DNA from: DASQZJ01 sp035638775
Lineage (GTDB): Bacteria; Pseudomonadota; Gammaproteobacteria; UBA5335; SLRW01
Direction of reading: 5' to 3'
Length of the DNA: 26,415 nucleotides
NCBI GenBank assembly: GCA_035638775.1
Contig: DASQZJ010000062.1
Coordinates: forward strand, 1-26,415
Positions within the stretch are counted from its first letter, which is position 1, and the number at the start of each line of letters is the position of its first letter. Shown here in pieces: positions 1-7,378 of this stretch. The notes under the pieces were generated by a model. The model made no database searches. It saw only the letters and a program-made list of their open reading frames with translations, and had not been told where the DNA came from. Made by a program: the position numbers and the translations under genes.

Positions 1-581
1 CGGGCCAGCGCCGCGTGCGCCGGGCGCCCAACGTGGAGTTCGACAACACCACCGGCACCCACTCCGACGGCCTGCAGACCGACGACCAGTTCAACATGTG
101 GAACGGCTCGCTGGAGCAGTACAACTGGAAGCTGCTGGGCAGAAAGGAGATGTACATCCCCTATGACAGCTACGCACTGGAGCAGGACGGCCTGACGCCC
201 AGTGACATCGTGCGCGCCCGTCACATCAACCCGAAGCTGGCGCGCTACGAGCTGCACCGGGTGTGGATCGTCGAGGGCACGCTCAAGAAGGGCATCCGCG
301 ACATCTACAGCAAGCGGGTGTTCTACCTCGACGAGGACAGCTGGAACATCGCGCTCGCCGACTGGTACGACGACCGCGGGGACCTGTGGCGCGTGGGCCA
401 GGGCTACCTCAAGGACTACTACGACATCCCGTCCACCGGGTACGCCCTGTACACCATCAACGACCTGAGTTCGGGCCGCTACATCGCGATGAATATCGTC
501 AGCGGCAATCCCACGGAAGCCCATACCTACGCCGACTCGATGTTCACGCCCGCCAACCTGCGGCGCGTGGGCGTTCGCTGA
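1..581 (+). CDS. DUF1329 family protein, C-terminal part (5' end outside window)
   Basis: The reading frame is open from position 3 (Gly-Gln-Arg-Arg-Val-Arg-Arg-Ala-Pro) to the TGA at 579-581, so the first in-frame GTG at 15 is internal and the gene starts upstream of the window. The visible 192 residues carry features I recognise from DUF1329 (PF07044): a GQRRVRRAPN segment, a GLQTDDQFNMWNG stretch, an aromatic-rich core (LLGRKEMYIPYDSY, YELHRVWIVEG) and a C-terminal FTPANLRRVG. DUF1329 proteins are exported, predicted to have a LolA/LolB-like fold, and often sit beside DUF1302 outer-membrane proteins; their biochemical role is not established. A second gene of the same family begins at 26128. 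The family call is strong; no molecular function should be inferred. Confidence 0.88.
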   Translation, partial: GQRRVRRAPNVEFDNTTGTHSDGLQTDDQFNMWNGSLEQYNWKLLGRKEMYIPYDSYALEQDGLTPSDIVRARHINPKLARYELHRVWIVEGTLKKGIRDIYSKRVFYLDEDSWNIALADWYDDRGDLWRVGQGYLKDYYDIPSTGYALYTINDLSSGRYIAMNIVSGNPTEAHTYADSMFTPANLRRVGVR

Positions 582-606
582 TCTCCCTTCGATACCCCTC
601 GCCGGA

Positions 607-632
607 GGCCGCCGCGTGATTGCGCGACGGCC
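607..632 (+). terminator. Hairpin downstream of the first DUF1329 gene
   Basis: A 10-pair stem with one mismatch (GGCCGCCGCG against CGCGACGGCC, loop TGATTG) lies 25 nt after the stop codon. It may end transcription, but no T-run follows, so it is not a classic intrinsic terminator. The rest of 582-906 holds a repeat-family copy (753-787), an AT-richer stretch at about 788-835 that could contain a weak promoter for the next gene, and nothing else I can identify. Confidence 0.4.
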
Positions 633-752
633 CCGGCACCTCCTTTCGACACGCCCGCGGAAACGCGTACCCCGGCACGACGCAGCCGCCGGGCTCCGGA
701 TGCCTGTCACCGATCTTCCGGAAGCGATCGCCCGGGCTGCCGGTGCCGGAAA

Positions 753-787
753 GACCGACAGGAGCGCGGGCATGACGCACTGCCCGT
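753..787 (+). repeat. Intergenic repeat-family copy 1
   Basis: The segment beginning GACCGACAGGAGCGCGGG matches 23812-23847 at about 29 of 36 positions. Its core CGACAGGAGCGC (756-767) also occurs exactly, inverted, at 23727-23738. All copies are in gene-free DNA. In one frame this copy reads TDRSAGMTHCP followed by a stop, and the distant copy reads TDRNAGMRHCP, so it could also be the tail of an unrecognised small peptide gene; nothing upstream supports a real gene. Confidence 0.4.
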
Positions 788-906
788 GATCGAATTACTC
801 AAATCCTGATTGATATGGAACGCTATGTATACCTCGTGCGTGTTCCCCCTCAGGTACGGCCGGGCGCGCGCCGTGATGTCGCGCGCGGCAGCGGGAGGGT
901 GGAATC

Positions 907-1284
907 GTGCAACTGCGGGAAAGCTGGGCCTGGTCGATCATCGTGCTGGCAATCGCGGCCGCGCCGGCGCATGCGCTGGCCGGTGGGCCGCCGCCGGATT
1001 CGACCATGACCCCGGTCACGCCCCGCGACACCAGCGAGCAGCTGTTCATGCAACGGCTCGCCCGGCGCATTCCGCGCCCGGAGATCGCGCACGCCCCGTC
1101 CCTGCACGCCTTTTCGCCCCGCCGGCCACGGGCCGCGGCGCAGACGCGACACGCCCGGGAGCTCGACCGGGAAGCCGACGCGGCTGCCCGGGATGCCCGT
1201 CAGGCCGGCCGGCAGATGAACCAGGCCCAGCACGAGGTCGAGCAGCAGGCGCACGACGTACGCCACGCTGCCGGGCTGCCGTAA
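907..1284 (+). CDS. Small exported protein of unknown function, 125 aa
   Basis: I do not recognise this protein. The start is a GTG at 907, preceded at suitable distance by GGGAGG. Residues 1-26 look like a signal peptide: a short polar start, the hydrophobic run WSIIVLAIAAAPAHALA, and a likely cut after AHALA. The mature part is rich in Arg, Ala and Gln. Its last 45 residues (roughly 78-122) have the charge pattern of a long amphipathic helix with little Gly or Pro, possibly a coiled coil. A periplasmic location is likely if the signal is real. It converges on the crotonase gene with a 13-bp gap. The signal peptide and ribosome-binding site support a real gene, but there is no family assignment. 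Confidence 0.55.
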   Translation: MQLRESWAWSIIVLAIAAAPAHALAGGPPPDSTMTPVTPRDTSEQLFMQRLARRIPRPEIAHAPSLHAFSPRRPRAAAQTRHARELDREADAAARDARQAGRQMNQAQHEVEQQAHDVRHAAGLP

Positions 1285-1297
1285 GCGGCGCTTCCGT

Positions 1298-2206
1298 TCA
1301 GGCTTTCGGCGGCTCCGCGTCGATCACGTGTCCGGGATCCGGCTGCTCCTCCGCGGGCGCCTGCGAGTAGTCGCCGAAGGCGCCGTCGCGGCGCTTCACC
1401 ACGGCCGGAATGCCCGCCTGCTCGGCCTCGCGGATAAACGCGAGGGCATCGGGGGTATTGCGCATCAGCCCGTCCAGGATCGGGCCGAGGGTCTGGGTGC
1501 TGGACAGTCCCATGTTCTCGTACGCGTGGTTGACCACCAGCTTCATGGCGGCGAGCTGGGAGGACGGGATCGTGGCGAGCTGCTCGGCACTGCGGCGCAC
1601 GGTGGACTCGAGCTCGGCGAATGGCACCGCCTCGTTGATCAGCTCGATGTCCGCGGCTTCCCGTCCCGACAGTGGCTTCCCGGTCAAGGCGTACTCCTTG
1701 GCCTTCGTCAGGCCCAGGCGATACAGCCACATGCCGGAAAGGTACGCGCCCCACATGCGAGAATAGGGCGTGCCGATGCGCGCGTCCTCCGCGGCGATGA
1801 CGAGATCGGCGCACAGCGCCGTGTCGCTGCCGCCGCCGACGCACCAGCCGTGCACCTGGGCGATCACCGGCTTGGGGGCGCGCCACATGCTCATGAACTT
1901 CTGCGTGGGCGCCAGCTGCTGCGCGGTGGCGAAGGCGAAATCCTTGCCCGGGTCCCAGCGGCCGTCGGTGGCAATGTAGCGGTCCCAGTGGGTGAAGCCT
2001 CCGCCGAAGTCGTAGCCGGCGCAGAAGGCGCGGCCGGCGCCGCGCAGCACGATCACCTTCACCGCCTCGTCATGCACGGCCTCGTCGATCGCGGCCTCGA
2101 ACTCGTCCGGCATCGGCGGCACGATGGTATTGAGACGCTCCGGCCGGTTCAGCGTGATGAAGGCGATTGGCGGATCGGTCCGGTAGAGCAGGGTCTCGTA
2201 GCTCAT
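1298..2206 (-). CDS. Enoyl-CoA hydratase/isomerase (crotonase) superfamily protein with altered active site
   Basis: This 302-residue protein has the crotonase fold signature: an N-terminal strand ending in LNRPERLN (19-26), the first oxyanion-hole segment AFCAGYDF (60-67) and the second at GWCVGGGSD (120-128). The family acts on acyl-CoA thioesters, commonly hydrating or isomerising double bonds in fatty-acid breakdown. In classical hydratases two glutamates act on water; the aligned positions here are Asp128 and Tyr148, so ordinary hydratase activity is doubtful. There is an insertion at about 66-95, rich in aromatics, and a polar C-terminal tail of about 25 residues. The ATG at 2206 was chosen because AGGGAGCC lies just upstream; the frame stays open further upstream with no conserved sequence. 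It is divergent from the DUF4236 gene, 79 bp away. Substrate unknown. Confidence 0.85.
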   Translation of the reverse strand: MSYETLLYRTDPPIAFITLNRPERLNTIVPPMPDEFEAAIDEAVHDEAVKVIVLRGAGRAFCAGYDFGGGFTHWDRYIATDGRWDPGKDFAFATAQQLAPTQKFMSMWRAPKPVIAQVHGWCVGGGSDTALCADLVIAAEDARIGTPYSRMWGAYLSGMWLYRLGLTKAKEYALTGKPLSGREAADIELINEAVPFAELESTVRRSAEQLATIPSSQLAAMKLVVNHAYENMGLSSTQTLGPILDGLMRNTPDALAFIREAEQAGIPAVVKRRDGAFGDYSQAPAEEQPDPGHVIDAEPPKA

Positions 2207-2285
2207 GGGCGGCTCCCTGTTGGCGGTTGTAGACTGACGGGATGCTGACCCGGTACGGGCAAACAGACAACCAACGGAGCCGGCC

Positions 2286-3314
2286 ATGGCATTCCGCTTC
2301 TGGCGACGGCTGAAGATCGCGCCGGGTGTAACCCTCAATCTCGGCAAGTCCGGCGGCTCGCTGTCATTCGGCCCGCGCGGGGCAAAGCTCACCCTCGGCC
2401 CCCACGGCCGGCGCACCAGCGTCGGCATCCCGGGCACCGGCCTGTTCTATACCAGCACGTCCGGACGTTCGCGCCATCGCTCCGGGAACGGCGCGCCGCA
2501 CGCCCCGAAGGTGCGCTCCGAGGACCGGCTCACGCTGGGCTTTTTCCGGCGCCTGTTCACGTCTCCGGAGGAACAGGCGCTGGTCGACGGCTGCCGTGAG
2601 CTGGCGCTGGGCGACGACGAGCAGGCCATGACCCACCTGGCGGGAGCCACGCATATCGCGGACGGGCTCTACCTGGCCGGCTTCCTGGCGCTGAAGCTGG
2701 AACGGCCGGAGGACGCGGCGCGCTGGCTGGGCGAGGCCGCCCGGCGCAGCCAGGAGCTCGACACCCACCTGCAGCGCTACGGGGTCTCGGCGACCATGAG
2801 CCTGCCCATTACCGACGAGGTCACCGCCCACGTCGGACCCCACCTGCGCGGCGTGCTGCTGGGGCTGGTGGAGGCCTTCCAGCGCCTGGACCGCCGCGAA
2901 GACGCCGTCGCCACGCTGCATCGGCTGCGCGGGCTCGAGCCCGACGACGTCGTCGTGCGGCTCTCGCTGGCCGAACTCTTGCTCGAGCAACGGCCGCAGG
3001 ACCACGACGCCTGCGAACGGGTCGTGCGCCTGGCCGGCGAGGTGGAAAACGAGACCCCGGTGCACGCGGCGCTGATGCTGTACAAGGGCCGCGCGCTGCG
3101 CGGACTGGGCCTGCCCGAGGCCGCCCGGGACACGCTCACGGCCGCCCTGCGGCGCAAGAAGGACCGCCCGGATGACCTGCTCAAGGCGCTGCGCTACGAG
3201 CGCGCCCTCGCCTACGGCGAGTTGGGACGCAAGAGCCGTGCCCGCGGCGAGCTGGAAAAGCTCTACGCCGAGGACCCCGACTACCGGGACGTCGCCCGGC
3301 GCCTGGGCCTGTGA
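2286..3314 (+). CDS. DUF4236 domain protein with TPR-like C-terminal region
   Basis: The 342-residue product starts at ATG 2286 behind GGAG. Residues 1-58 match the short DUF4236 pattern: aromatic/basic start (FRFWRRLKIAPG), then glycine-serine-rich strands (LNLGKSGGSLSFGPRG, GIPGTGLFYT). A basic linker follows. From about residue 95 the protein is built of paired helices with the spacing of tetratricopeptide repeats (for example EDAARWLGEAARRSQELD, EDAVATLHRLRGLEPDD, SRARGELEKLYAEDPDYRD). DUF4236 is usually found as a small N-terminal module and has no known function; TPRs usually mediate protein contacts. No signal peptide is visible, so a cytoplasmic location is likely. Divergent from the crotonase gene. 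Confidence 0.8.
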   Translation: MAFRFWRRLKIAPGVTLNLGKSGGSLSFGPRGAKLTLGPHGRRTSVGIPGTGLFYTSTSGRSRHRSGNGAPHAPKVRSEDRLTLGFFRRLFTSPEEQALVDGCRELALGDDEQAMTHLAGATHIADGLYLAGFLALKLERPEDAARWLGEAARRSQELDTHLQRYGVSATMSLPITDEVTAHVGPHLRGVLLGLVEAFQRLDRREDAVATLHRLRGLEPDDVVVRLSLAELLLEQRPQDHDACERVVRLAGEVENETPVHAALMLYKGRALRGLGLPEAARDTLTAALRRKKDRPDDLLKALRYERALAYGELGRKSRARGELEKLYAEDPDYRDVARRLGL

Positions 3315-3413
3315 CCCGGATCGCCCGGGGAACCCGCGCGGCGCGCTCCCGTCAGAGGTGGAGAGGCCGCCGCCGGCTGCGGCGCAAACGCGTTCGCCCC
3401 GCCGCCCGACGTC

Positions 3414-3442
3414 TTGAACGGCGCTCCGAACTGCCCTAGAGT
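3414..3442 (+). promoter_or_regulatory. Putative sigma-70 promoter of the hopanoid operon
   Basis: TTGAAC (3414-3419) and TAGAGT (3437-3442) are separated by exactly 17 bp, each matching four of six consensus bases. Transcription would start near 3449, about 110 nt before the squalene synthase ATG. It lies in the AT-richer part of the 245-bp gap after the DUF4236 gene. Confidence 0.45.
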
Positions 3443-3472
3443 CGTTTATCGGTTAAAAGACCAACTGTTCGC

Positions 3473-3494
3473 CGCCCGGAACGGCTTCCGGGCG
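3473..3494 (+). promoter_or_regulatory. Perfect hairpin in the leader of the hopanoid operon
   Basis: CGCCCGGAA (3473-3481) and TTCCGGGCG (3486-3494) form a perfect 9-bp stem with the tetraloop CGGC. It would lie about 25 nt into the predicted transcript. There is no T-run, so it is more likely a leader structure than a terminator. A strong GGGGAG site and two in-frame ATGs (3499, 3523) of a tiny reading frame follow. Confidence 0.4.
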
Positions 3495-3559
3495 AAACAT
3501 GGACGAAGGGGAGCCCAGAAGCATGACGACCCCCCGGGGAACCGGACCCCGCCGCCGCA

Positions 3560-4654
3560 ATGGTTAGCGCACCGGAGCTGCCAGATCCCGCGGACCAGGA
3601 GTACCAGGCGAGCATCCTTCCCGGCGTCTCGCGGACCTTCGCGCTGACCATCCCGCAGCTGCCCGCCGGCCTGCGGGAGGCGGTCACGAACGCGTATCTC
3701 CTGTGCCGCATCGCGGACACGATCGAGGACGACCCCGAGCTGCCGATCCCGGAGAAGGAAGACTTCCACGCACTGTTCCGGGCCGTCGTCGCCGGCCGGC
3801 ACGAGGCCGGCGCTTTCGCCGCCCGGGTGCTGCCCCGGCTGTCACCCGAAACCCCGGAGGCCGAGCAGGAGCTCATCCGCAACACCGAGCGGGTAATCGC
3901 GGTGACGCACTCGCTGCGGCCGGTCCAGCAGAGAGCCCTGGCCCGGTGCGTGGACGTCATGTGCACCGGCATGCCCGATTTCCAGCGCAACAGCCGTCCG
4001 GACGGGCTGGACAACCTGGGCGAGATGGACCGCTACTGCTACTACGTCGCGGGCGTGGTCGGCGAGATGCTCACGGAGCTGTTCTGCGACTACTGTCCGG
4101 AGCTGGCGCCGAAGCGGGAAGAGATGCTGCGCCTCGGGGTGTCCTTCGGCCAGGGGCTGCAGATGACCAATATCCTCAAGGACACCTGGGACGATCGCTC
4201 CCGCGGGGCCTGCTGGCTGCCGCGCGACATCTTCCTGGAGGAGGGCTTCGACCTGGCGCGCCTGGGCGAGGATCGCGACGATCCGGGGTTCGAGGCCGGC
4301 ATGGTGCGGTTGATCGGCATCGCCCATGAGCACCTGCGCGACGCGCTGCGCTACACCCTGATGATCCCGCCCGCGCAGACGGGCATGCGGCGCTTCTGCC
4401 TGTGGGCGATCGGCATGGCGATCCTGACCCTGGACAAGATCCACTCCAATCCGGCGTTCACCGCCACGGAGGAGGTCAAGATCTCCCGGCGCGCGGTGCG
4501 CGCGACCATTTTGATGACCAATCTCGCCACGGAGCACGACCGCTGGCTGCGCAGCCTTTTCCGCTGGACCGCGCGGAACCTCCCCGACGGCGACCGGGGC
4601 CCGCCGCGTGGATGGTCGCGCGCATCCGGCGCGGATTCATCCCCCCAGGGCTAG
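3560..4654 (+). CDS. sqs: Squalene synthase (single-enzyme, eukaryote-like type)
   Basis: The 364-residue product belongs to the all-helical squalene/phytoene synthase family. It should condense two farnesyl diphosphates through presqualene diphosphate to squalene at the membrane surface, feeding the cyclase encoded next. The two aspartate-rich Mg-diphosphate motifs are intact: DTIED at 53-57 and DTWDD at 208-212, preceded by QMTNILK. RTFALTIPQLP near the start and the tract YCYYVAGVVGEM resemble eukaryotic squalene synthases more than HpnC or HpnD. No hpnC, hpnD or hpnE occurs in the window, in line with this enzyme doing the whole conversion. The ATG at 3560 has no good ribosome-binding site of its own and overlaps the end of a 14-codon reading frame with a strong one. 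First gene of the operon; shc follows after 88 bp. Phytoene synthase activity is possible but unlikely here. Confidence 0.88.
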   Translation: MVSAPELPDPADQEYQASILPGVSRTFALTIPQLPAGLREAVTNAYLLCRIADTIEDDPELPIPEKEDFHALFRAVVAGRHEAGAFAARVLPRLSPETPEAEQELIRNTERVIAVTHSLRPVQQRALARCVDVMCTGMPDFQRNSRPDGLDNLGEMDRYCYYVAGVVGEMLTELFCDYCPELAPKREEMLRLGVSFGQGLQMTNILKDTWDDRSRGACWLPRDIFLEEGFDLARLGEDRDDPGFEAGMVRLIGIAHEHLRDALRYTLMIPPAQTGMRRFCLWAIGMAILTLDKIHSNPAFTATEEVKISRRAVRATILMTNLATEHDRWLRSLFRWTARNLPDGDRGPPRGWSRASGADSSPQG

Positions 4655-4742
4655 GCGGCATTCCCGATCCCCGGCAGGAAGGCCGCGACCGGCGCTGCCG
4701 GAACCGGAACCAGACACGACTGCGACAGAGGCACGGCCACCG

Positions 4743-6704
4743 ATGAGCAAAGAGACGTTCGCTGCAAGGGACGCCGCGACGGCAGGCGCTGCCGGGCCGG
4801 CGCCCGACCTGTCCCCGTCCCGGGTGGAGGACGCCGTCGCGCGTGCGCGCACGGGCCTGCTCGAGCTGCAGCATCCCGACGGCCACTGGTGTTTCGAGTT
4901 CGAGGCGGACTGCACGATCCCGGCCGAGTACATCATGATGATGCACTACATGGACGAGATCGACACCGGGCTCGAGGCGAAGATTGCCGCCTACCTGCGG
5001 CGGAACCAGAACGAGAGCGACGGCGGCTGGCCGCTCTACTACGGCGCGGAGATGGAGATCAGCTGCTCGATCAAGAGCTACTTCGCCCTCAAGCTCGCCG
5101 GCGACGACCCGGACGCGCCGCACATGAAACGGGCCCGCGAGGCGATCCTGGCGAAGGGCGGCGTGGTCAACGCCAACGTGTTCACCCACATCGCGCTGGC
5201 GCTGTTCGGCGAGGTGCCCTGGAGCGGGGTGCCGTTCATCCCGGTCGAGATCATGCTGCTGCCGCGCTGGTTCTTCTTTCACCTGAGCAAGGTGTCCTAC
5301 TGGTCGCGCACGGTGATGGTGCCGCTGTTCATCCTGTGCACGCTCAAGCCGCGCGCCCGCAACCCGAGGGGCGTCGGCGTGCGCGAGCTGTTCACGGTGC
5401 CGCCCGAGGAGGAGACCCGCTGGTTCAAGTCCTGGTCCTTCCTCAACCGGGTTTTCCTCCTGCTGGACAAGGTCGGCCGCGGCGTCGAGCCCCTGATCCC
5501 CAGGCGGATGCGCGCACGGGCCATGCGCAAGGCGGAGGACTGGTTCACCGCCCGCCTCAACGGCGAAGGCGGCCTGGGCGCGATCTTCCCCGCCATGGTC
5601 AATGCCTACGAGGCGATGGACGCGCTGGGCTACGACCGGGAGCACCCGTACTGCGTCACCGCGCGCGAGGCGCTGCACCAGCTGCTGATCGTCAAGGAGG
5701 ACGAGGCCTACTGCCAGCCCTGCGTCTCCCCCGTGTGGGACACCGCTTTCGGCTGCATGGCGCTGCAGGAGGAGGCCGGCGGCGACACGCCGGAGCCCGC
5801 CCGGCGCGGGCTGGAGTGGCTGGCCGAACGCCAGCTCACCGACGCTCCCGGCGACTGGCAGGACAACCATCCCGACCTGCCGGGCGGGGGCTGGCCCTTC
5901 CAGTACCGGAACGACTATTACCCGGACCTCGACGACACCGCCCTGGTCGCCTGGTCCATGCACCGTACCGGCGACAGCCGTTTCGAGGAGCCCATCCGCC
6001 GCGCGGCGGACTGGCTGGCGGGCATGCAGTCCAGGAACGGCGGTTTCGCCGCGTTCGATTCCGACAACGATCATTACTACCTGAACGAGATCCCGTTCGC
6101 CGACCACGGTGCCCTGCTCGACCCGCCCACCAGCGACGTCAGCGCACGGGTGCTGGCCCTGCTGGGGCGGCTCGGACGGCCGCAGGACGAGGCGGTGAAA
6201 CGCCGCCTGATCGCGTTCCTGAAGGACGAGCAGGAAGCGGACGGATCCTGGTACGGACGCTGGGGCACCAACTACGTCTACGGCACCTGGTCCATGCTGA
6301 TCGCCTGCGAACAGGAGGGCATCTCCCCGGACGAGCCCTGGGTCCGCAAGGCCATCGACTGGCTCAAGGGCATGCAGCGCGACGACGGCGGCTGGGGCGA
6401 GGACAACGGCACCTACGAGGTGCCGCCGCACGGACACCGCGGCTACGCCAGCACGCCCTTCCACACCGCCTGGGCGATGCTCGGCCTGATGGCGGTCGGC
6501 GAGGGCGACAGCGAGGAGGTGCGCCGCGGCGCCGAGTACCTGATTCGCACCCAGCGCGAGGAGGACGGGCTCTGGCGCACTCCCTGGTACTCGGCGCCCG
6601 GCTTTCCCCGGGTGTTCTACCTGAAGTACCACGGCTACGATGCGTACTTCGCGTTCTGGGCGCTGGCCCGCTACCGCAACCAGCTGCGCGAGGGCCGGAC
6701 CTGA
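4743..6704 (+). CDS. shc: Squalene-hopene cyclase (HpnF)
   Basis: The 653-residue enzyme cyclises squalene to hopene and hopanol; the family consists of monotopic membrane proteins. The catalytic DxDD motif is present as DLDDTA, with the aspartates at residues 395-398, near the usual position. Several QW repeats are visible, including NESDGGWPLYYG near residue 90, RNGGFAAFDSDN, DGSWYGRWGTNYVYGTW and DDGGWGEDNGTY, giving the typical alpha/alpha-barrel pattern. A hydrophobic segment (TVMVPLFILCTL, about residue 195) fits the membrane-entry region. The ATG at 4743 was chosen because homology begins soon after it (VEDAVARARTGLLELQHPDGHW); the frame is open further upstream but without conserved sequence, and the ribosome-binding site is weak (GAGG). 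Its TGA overlaps the start of hpnG. Confidence 0.96.
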   Translation: MSKETFAARDAATAGAAGPAPDLSPSRVEDAVARARTGLLELQHPDGHWCFEFEADCTIPAEYIMMMHYMDEIDTGLEAKIAAYLRRNQNESDGGWPLYYGAEMEISCSIKSYFALKLAGDDPDAPHMKRAREAILAKGGVVNANVFTHIALALFGEVPWSGVPFIPVEIMLLPRWFFFHLSKVSYWSRTVMVPLFILCTLKPRARNPRGVGVRELFTVPPEEETRWFKSWSFLNRVFLLLDKVGRGVEPLIPRRMRARAMRKAEDWFTARLNGEGGLGAIFPAMVNAYEAMDALGYDREHPYCVTAREALHQLLIVKEDEAYCQPCVSPVWDTAFGCMALQEEAGGDTPEPARRGLEWLAERQLTDAPGDWQDNHPDLPGGGWPFQYRNDYYPDLDDTALVAWSMHRTGDSRFEEPIRRAADWLAGMQSRNGGFAAFDSDNDHYYLNEIPFADHGALLDPPTSDVSARVLALLGRLGRPQDEAVKRRLIAFLKDEQEADGSWYGRWGTNYVYGTWSMLIACEQEGISPDEPWVRKAIDWLKGMQRDDGGWGEDNGTYEVPPHGHRGYASTPFHTAWAMLGLMAVGEGDSEEVRRGAEYLIRTQREEDGLWRTPWYSAPGFPRVFYLKYHGYDAYFAFWALARYRNQLREGRT

Positions 6705-7378
6705 AGCGCGTCGGCATCGTCGTCGCGATCCCGCGGGAAGGGCGCTGCCTCGCCGCGCCTGCCAGGGCCGCCGGGGCACTGCTGCGCGTCGGGGGCGTCG
6801 GCCAGCTCCGGGCCGGGCAGGCGGCCGGCGCGCTGGCCGACGCCGGCGCGTCGTGCCTGGTCAGCTGCGGTTTCGCCGGCGGCCTCGATCCCGCCCTCCG
6901 CCCGGGGGACATCGTGCTGGCCGACACGGTCATCCACGCCGGCGGCGAAACCCTGCCGACCGATCCCGCCTGGCGCGACTGGCTCGCGGGCCGCCTGGAT
7001 GGCGTCCGGGGCGGCGCGTTGCTGAGCGTCGAGGCGCCGGTGGCCGAATGCGCTGCCAAGCAACGTCTCCACGAGGCGCACGCGGCGCTCGCGGTCGACA
7101 TGGAGAGCGCCGCGGTCGCGCGCGTGGCGGCACGCCGGGGCCTGCCCTTCGCGGCGCTGCGGGTGGTGCTCGATCCCGCCCGGGTGTCCCTGCCGGACGC
7201 GGCGCTGGGCGCGCTGGACCCGGCCGGCCGCCTGCGCCCGGCGCGTCTCGCCGGCTCGCTGCTGCGCGGCCCCGTGCAGATCGTGTCGCTGCTGCGCCTG
7301 TCGCTGTACACTCGCCACGCCGAGACCGCCCTGCGCGGCCTGGCACGGGAACTGGAACAGGGCTGGGGACCACCGTGA
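6701..7378 (+). CDS. hpnG: Hopanoid-associated nucleoside phosphorylase HpnG, apparent CTG start
   Basis: HpnG removes adenine from adenosylhopane to give a (phospho)ribosyl hopane, an early step of the C35 side chain. The 225-residue product has the nucleoside-phosphorylase pattern: strand GIVVAIPREG (5-14), glycine-rich SCGFAGGLDPALRPGD (55-70) and the nucleoside-binding signature VDMESAAVA (132-140) with Glu135. The conserved first strand starts only five codons after the shc stop and there is no in-frame ATG, GTG or TTG near it. The CTG at 6701, which overlaps the shc TGA as CTGA and has GAGGG at 6690-6694, is therefore the best start. The next possible GTG would remove the conserved N-terminus. 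Translation is probably coupled to shc. It ends in a GTGA overlap with hpnA. Confidence 0.9.
   Translation: MKRVGIVVAIPREGRCLAAPARAAGALLRVGGVGQLRAGQAAGALADAGASCLVSCGFAGGLDPALRPGDIVLADTVIHAGGETLPTDPAWRDWLAGRLDGVRGGALLSVEAPVAECAAKQRLHEAHAALAVDMESAAVARVAARRGLPFAALRVVLDPARVSLPDAALGALDPAGRLRPARLAGSLLRGPVQIVSLLRLSLYTRHAETALRGLARELEQGWGPP

Noticed and set aside
726..736. 11-mer GATCGCCCGGG found at 726, 3319 and 23616
   Set aside because: Two of the three are part of hairpins built on the palindrome CCCGGG; GC-rich base composition makes recurrence plausible, so no separate element is claimed.
616..789. Possible 57-codon gene ending TDRSAGMTHCP
   Set aside because: Composition is Arg-rich without a family or good ribosome-binding site; the similarity to 23812-23847 is better explained by a nucleotide repeat.
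4608..4742. Upstream extension of squalene-hopene cyclase
   Set aside because: It overlaps the squalene synthase gene, has no conserved residues, and the family starts near residue 20 of the shorter form.
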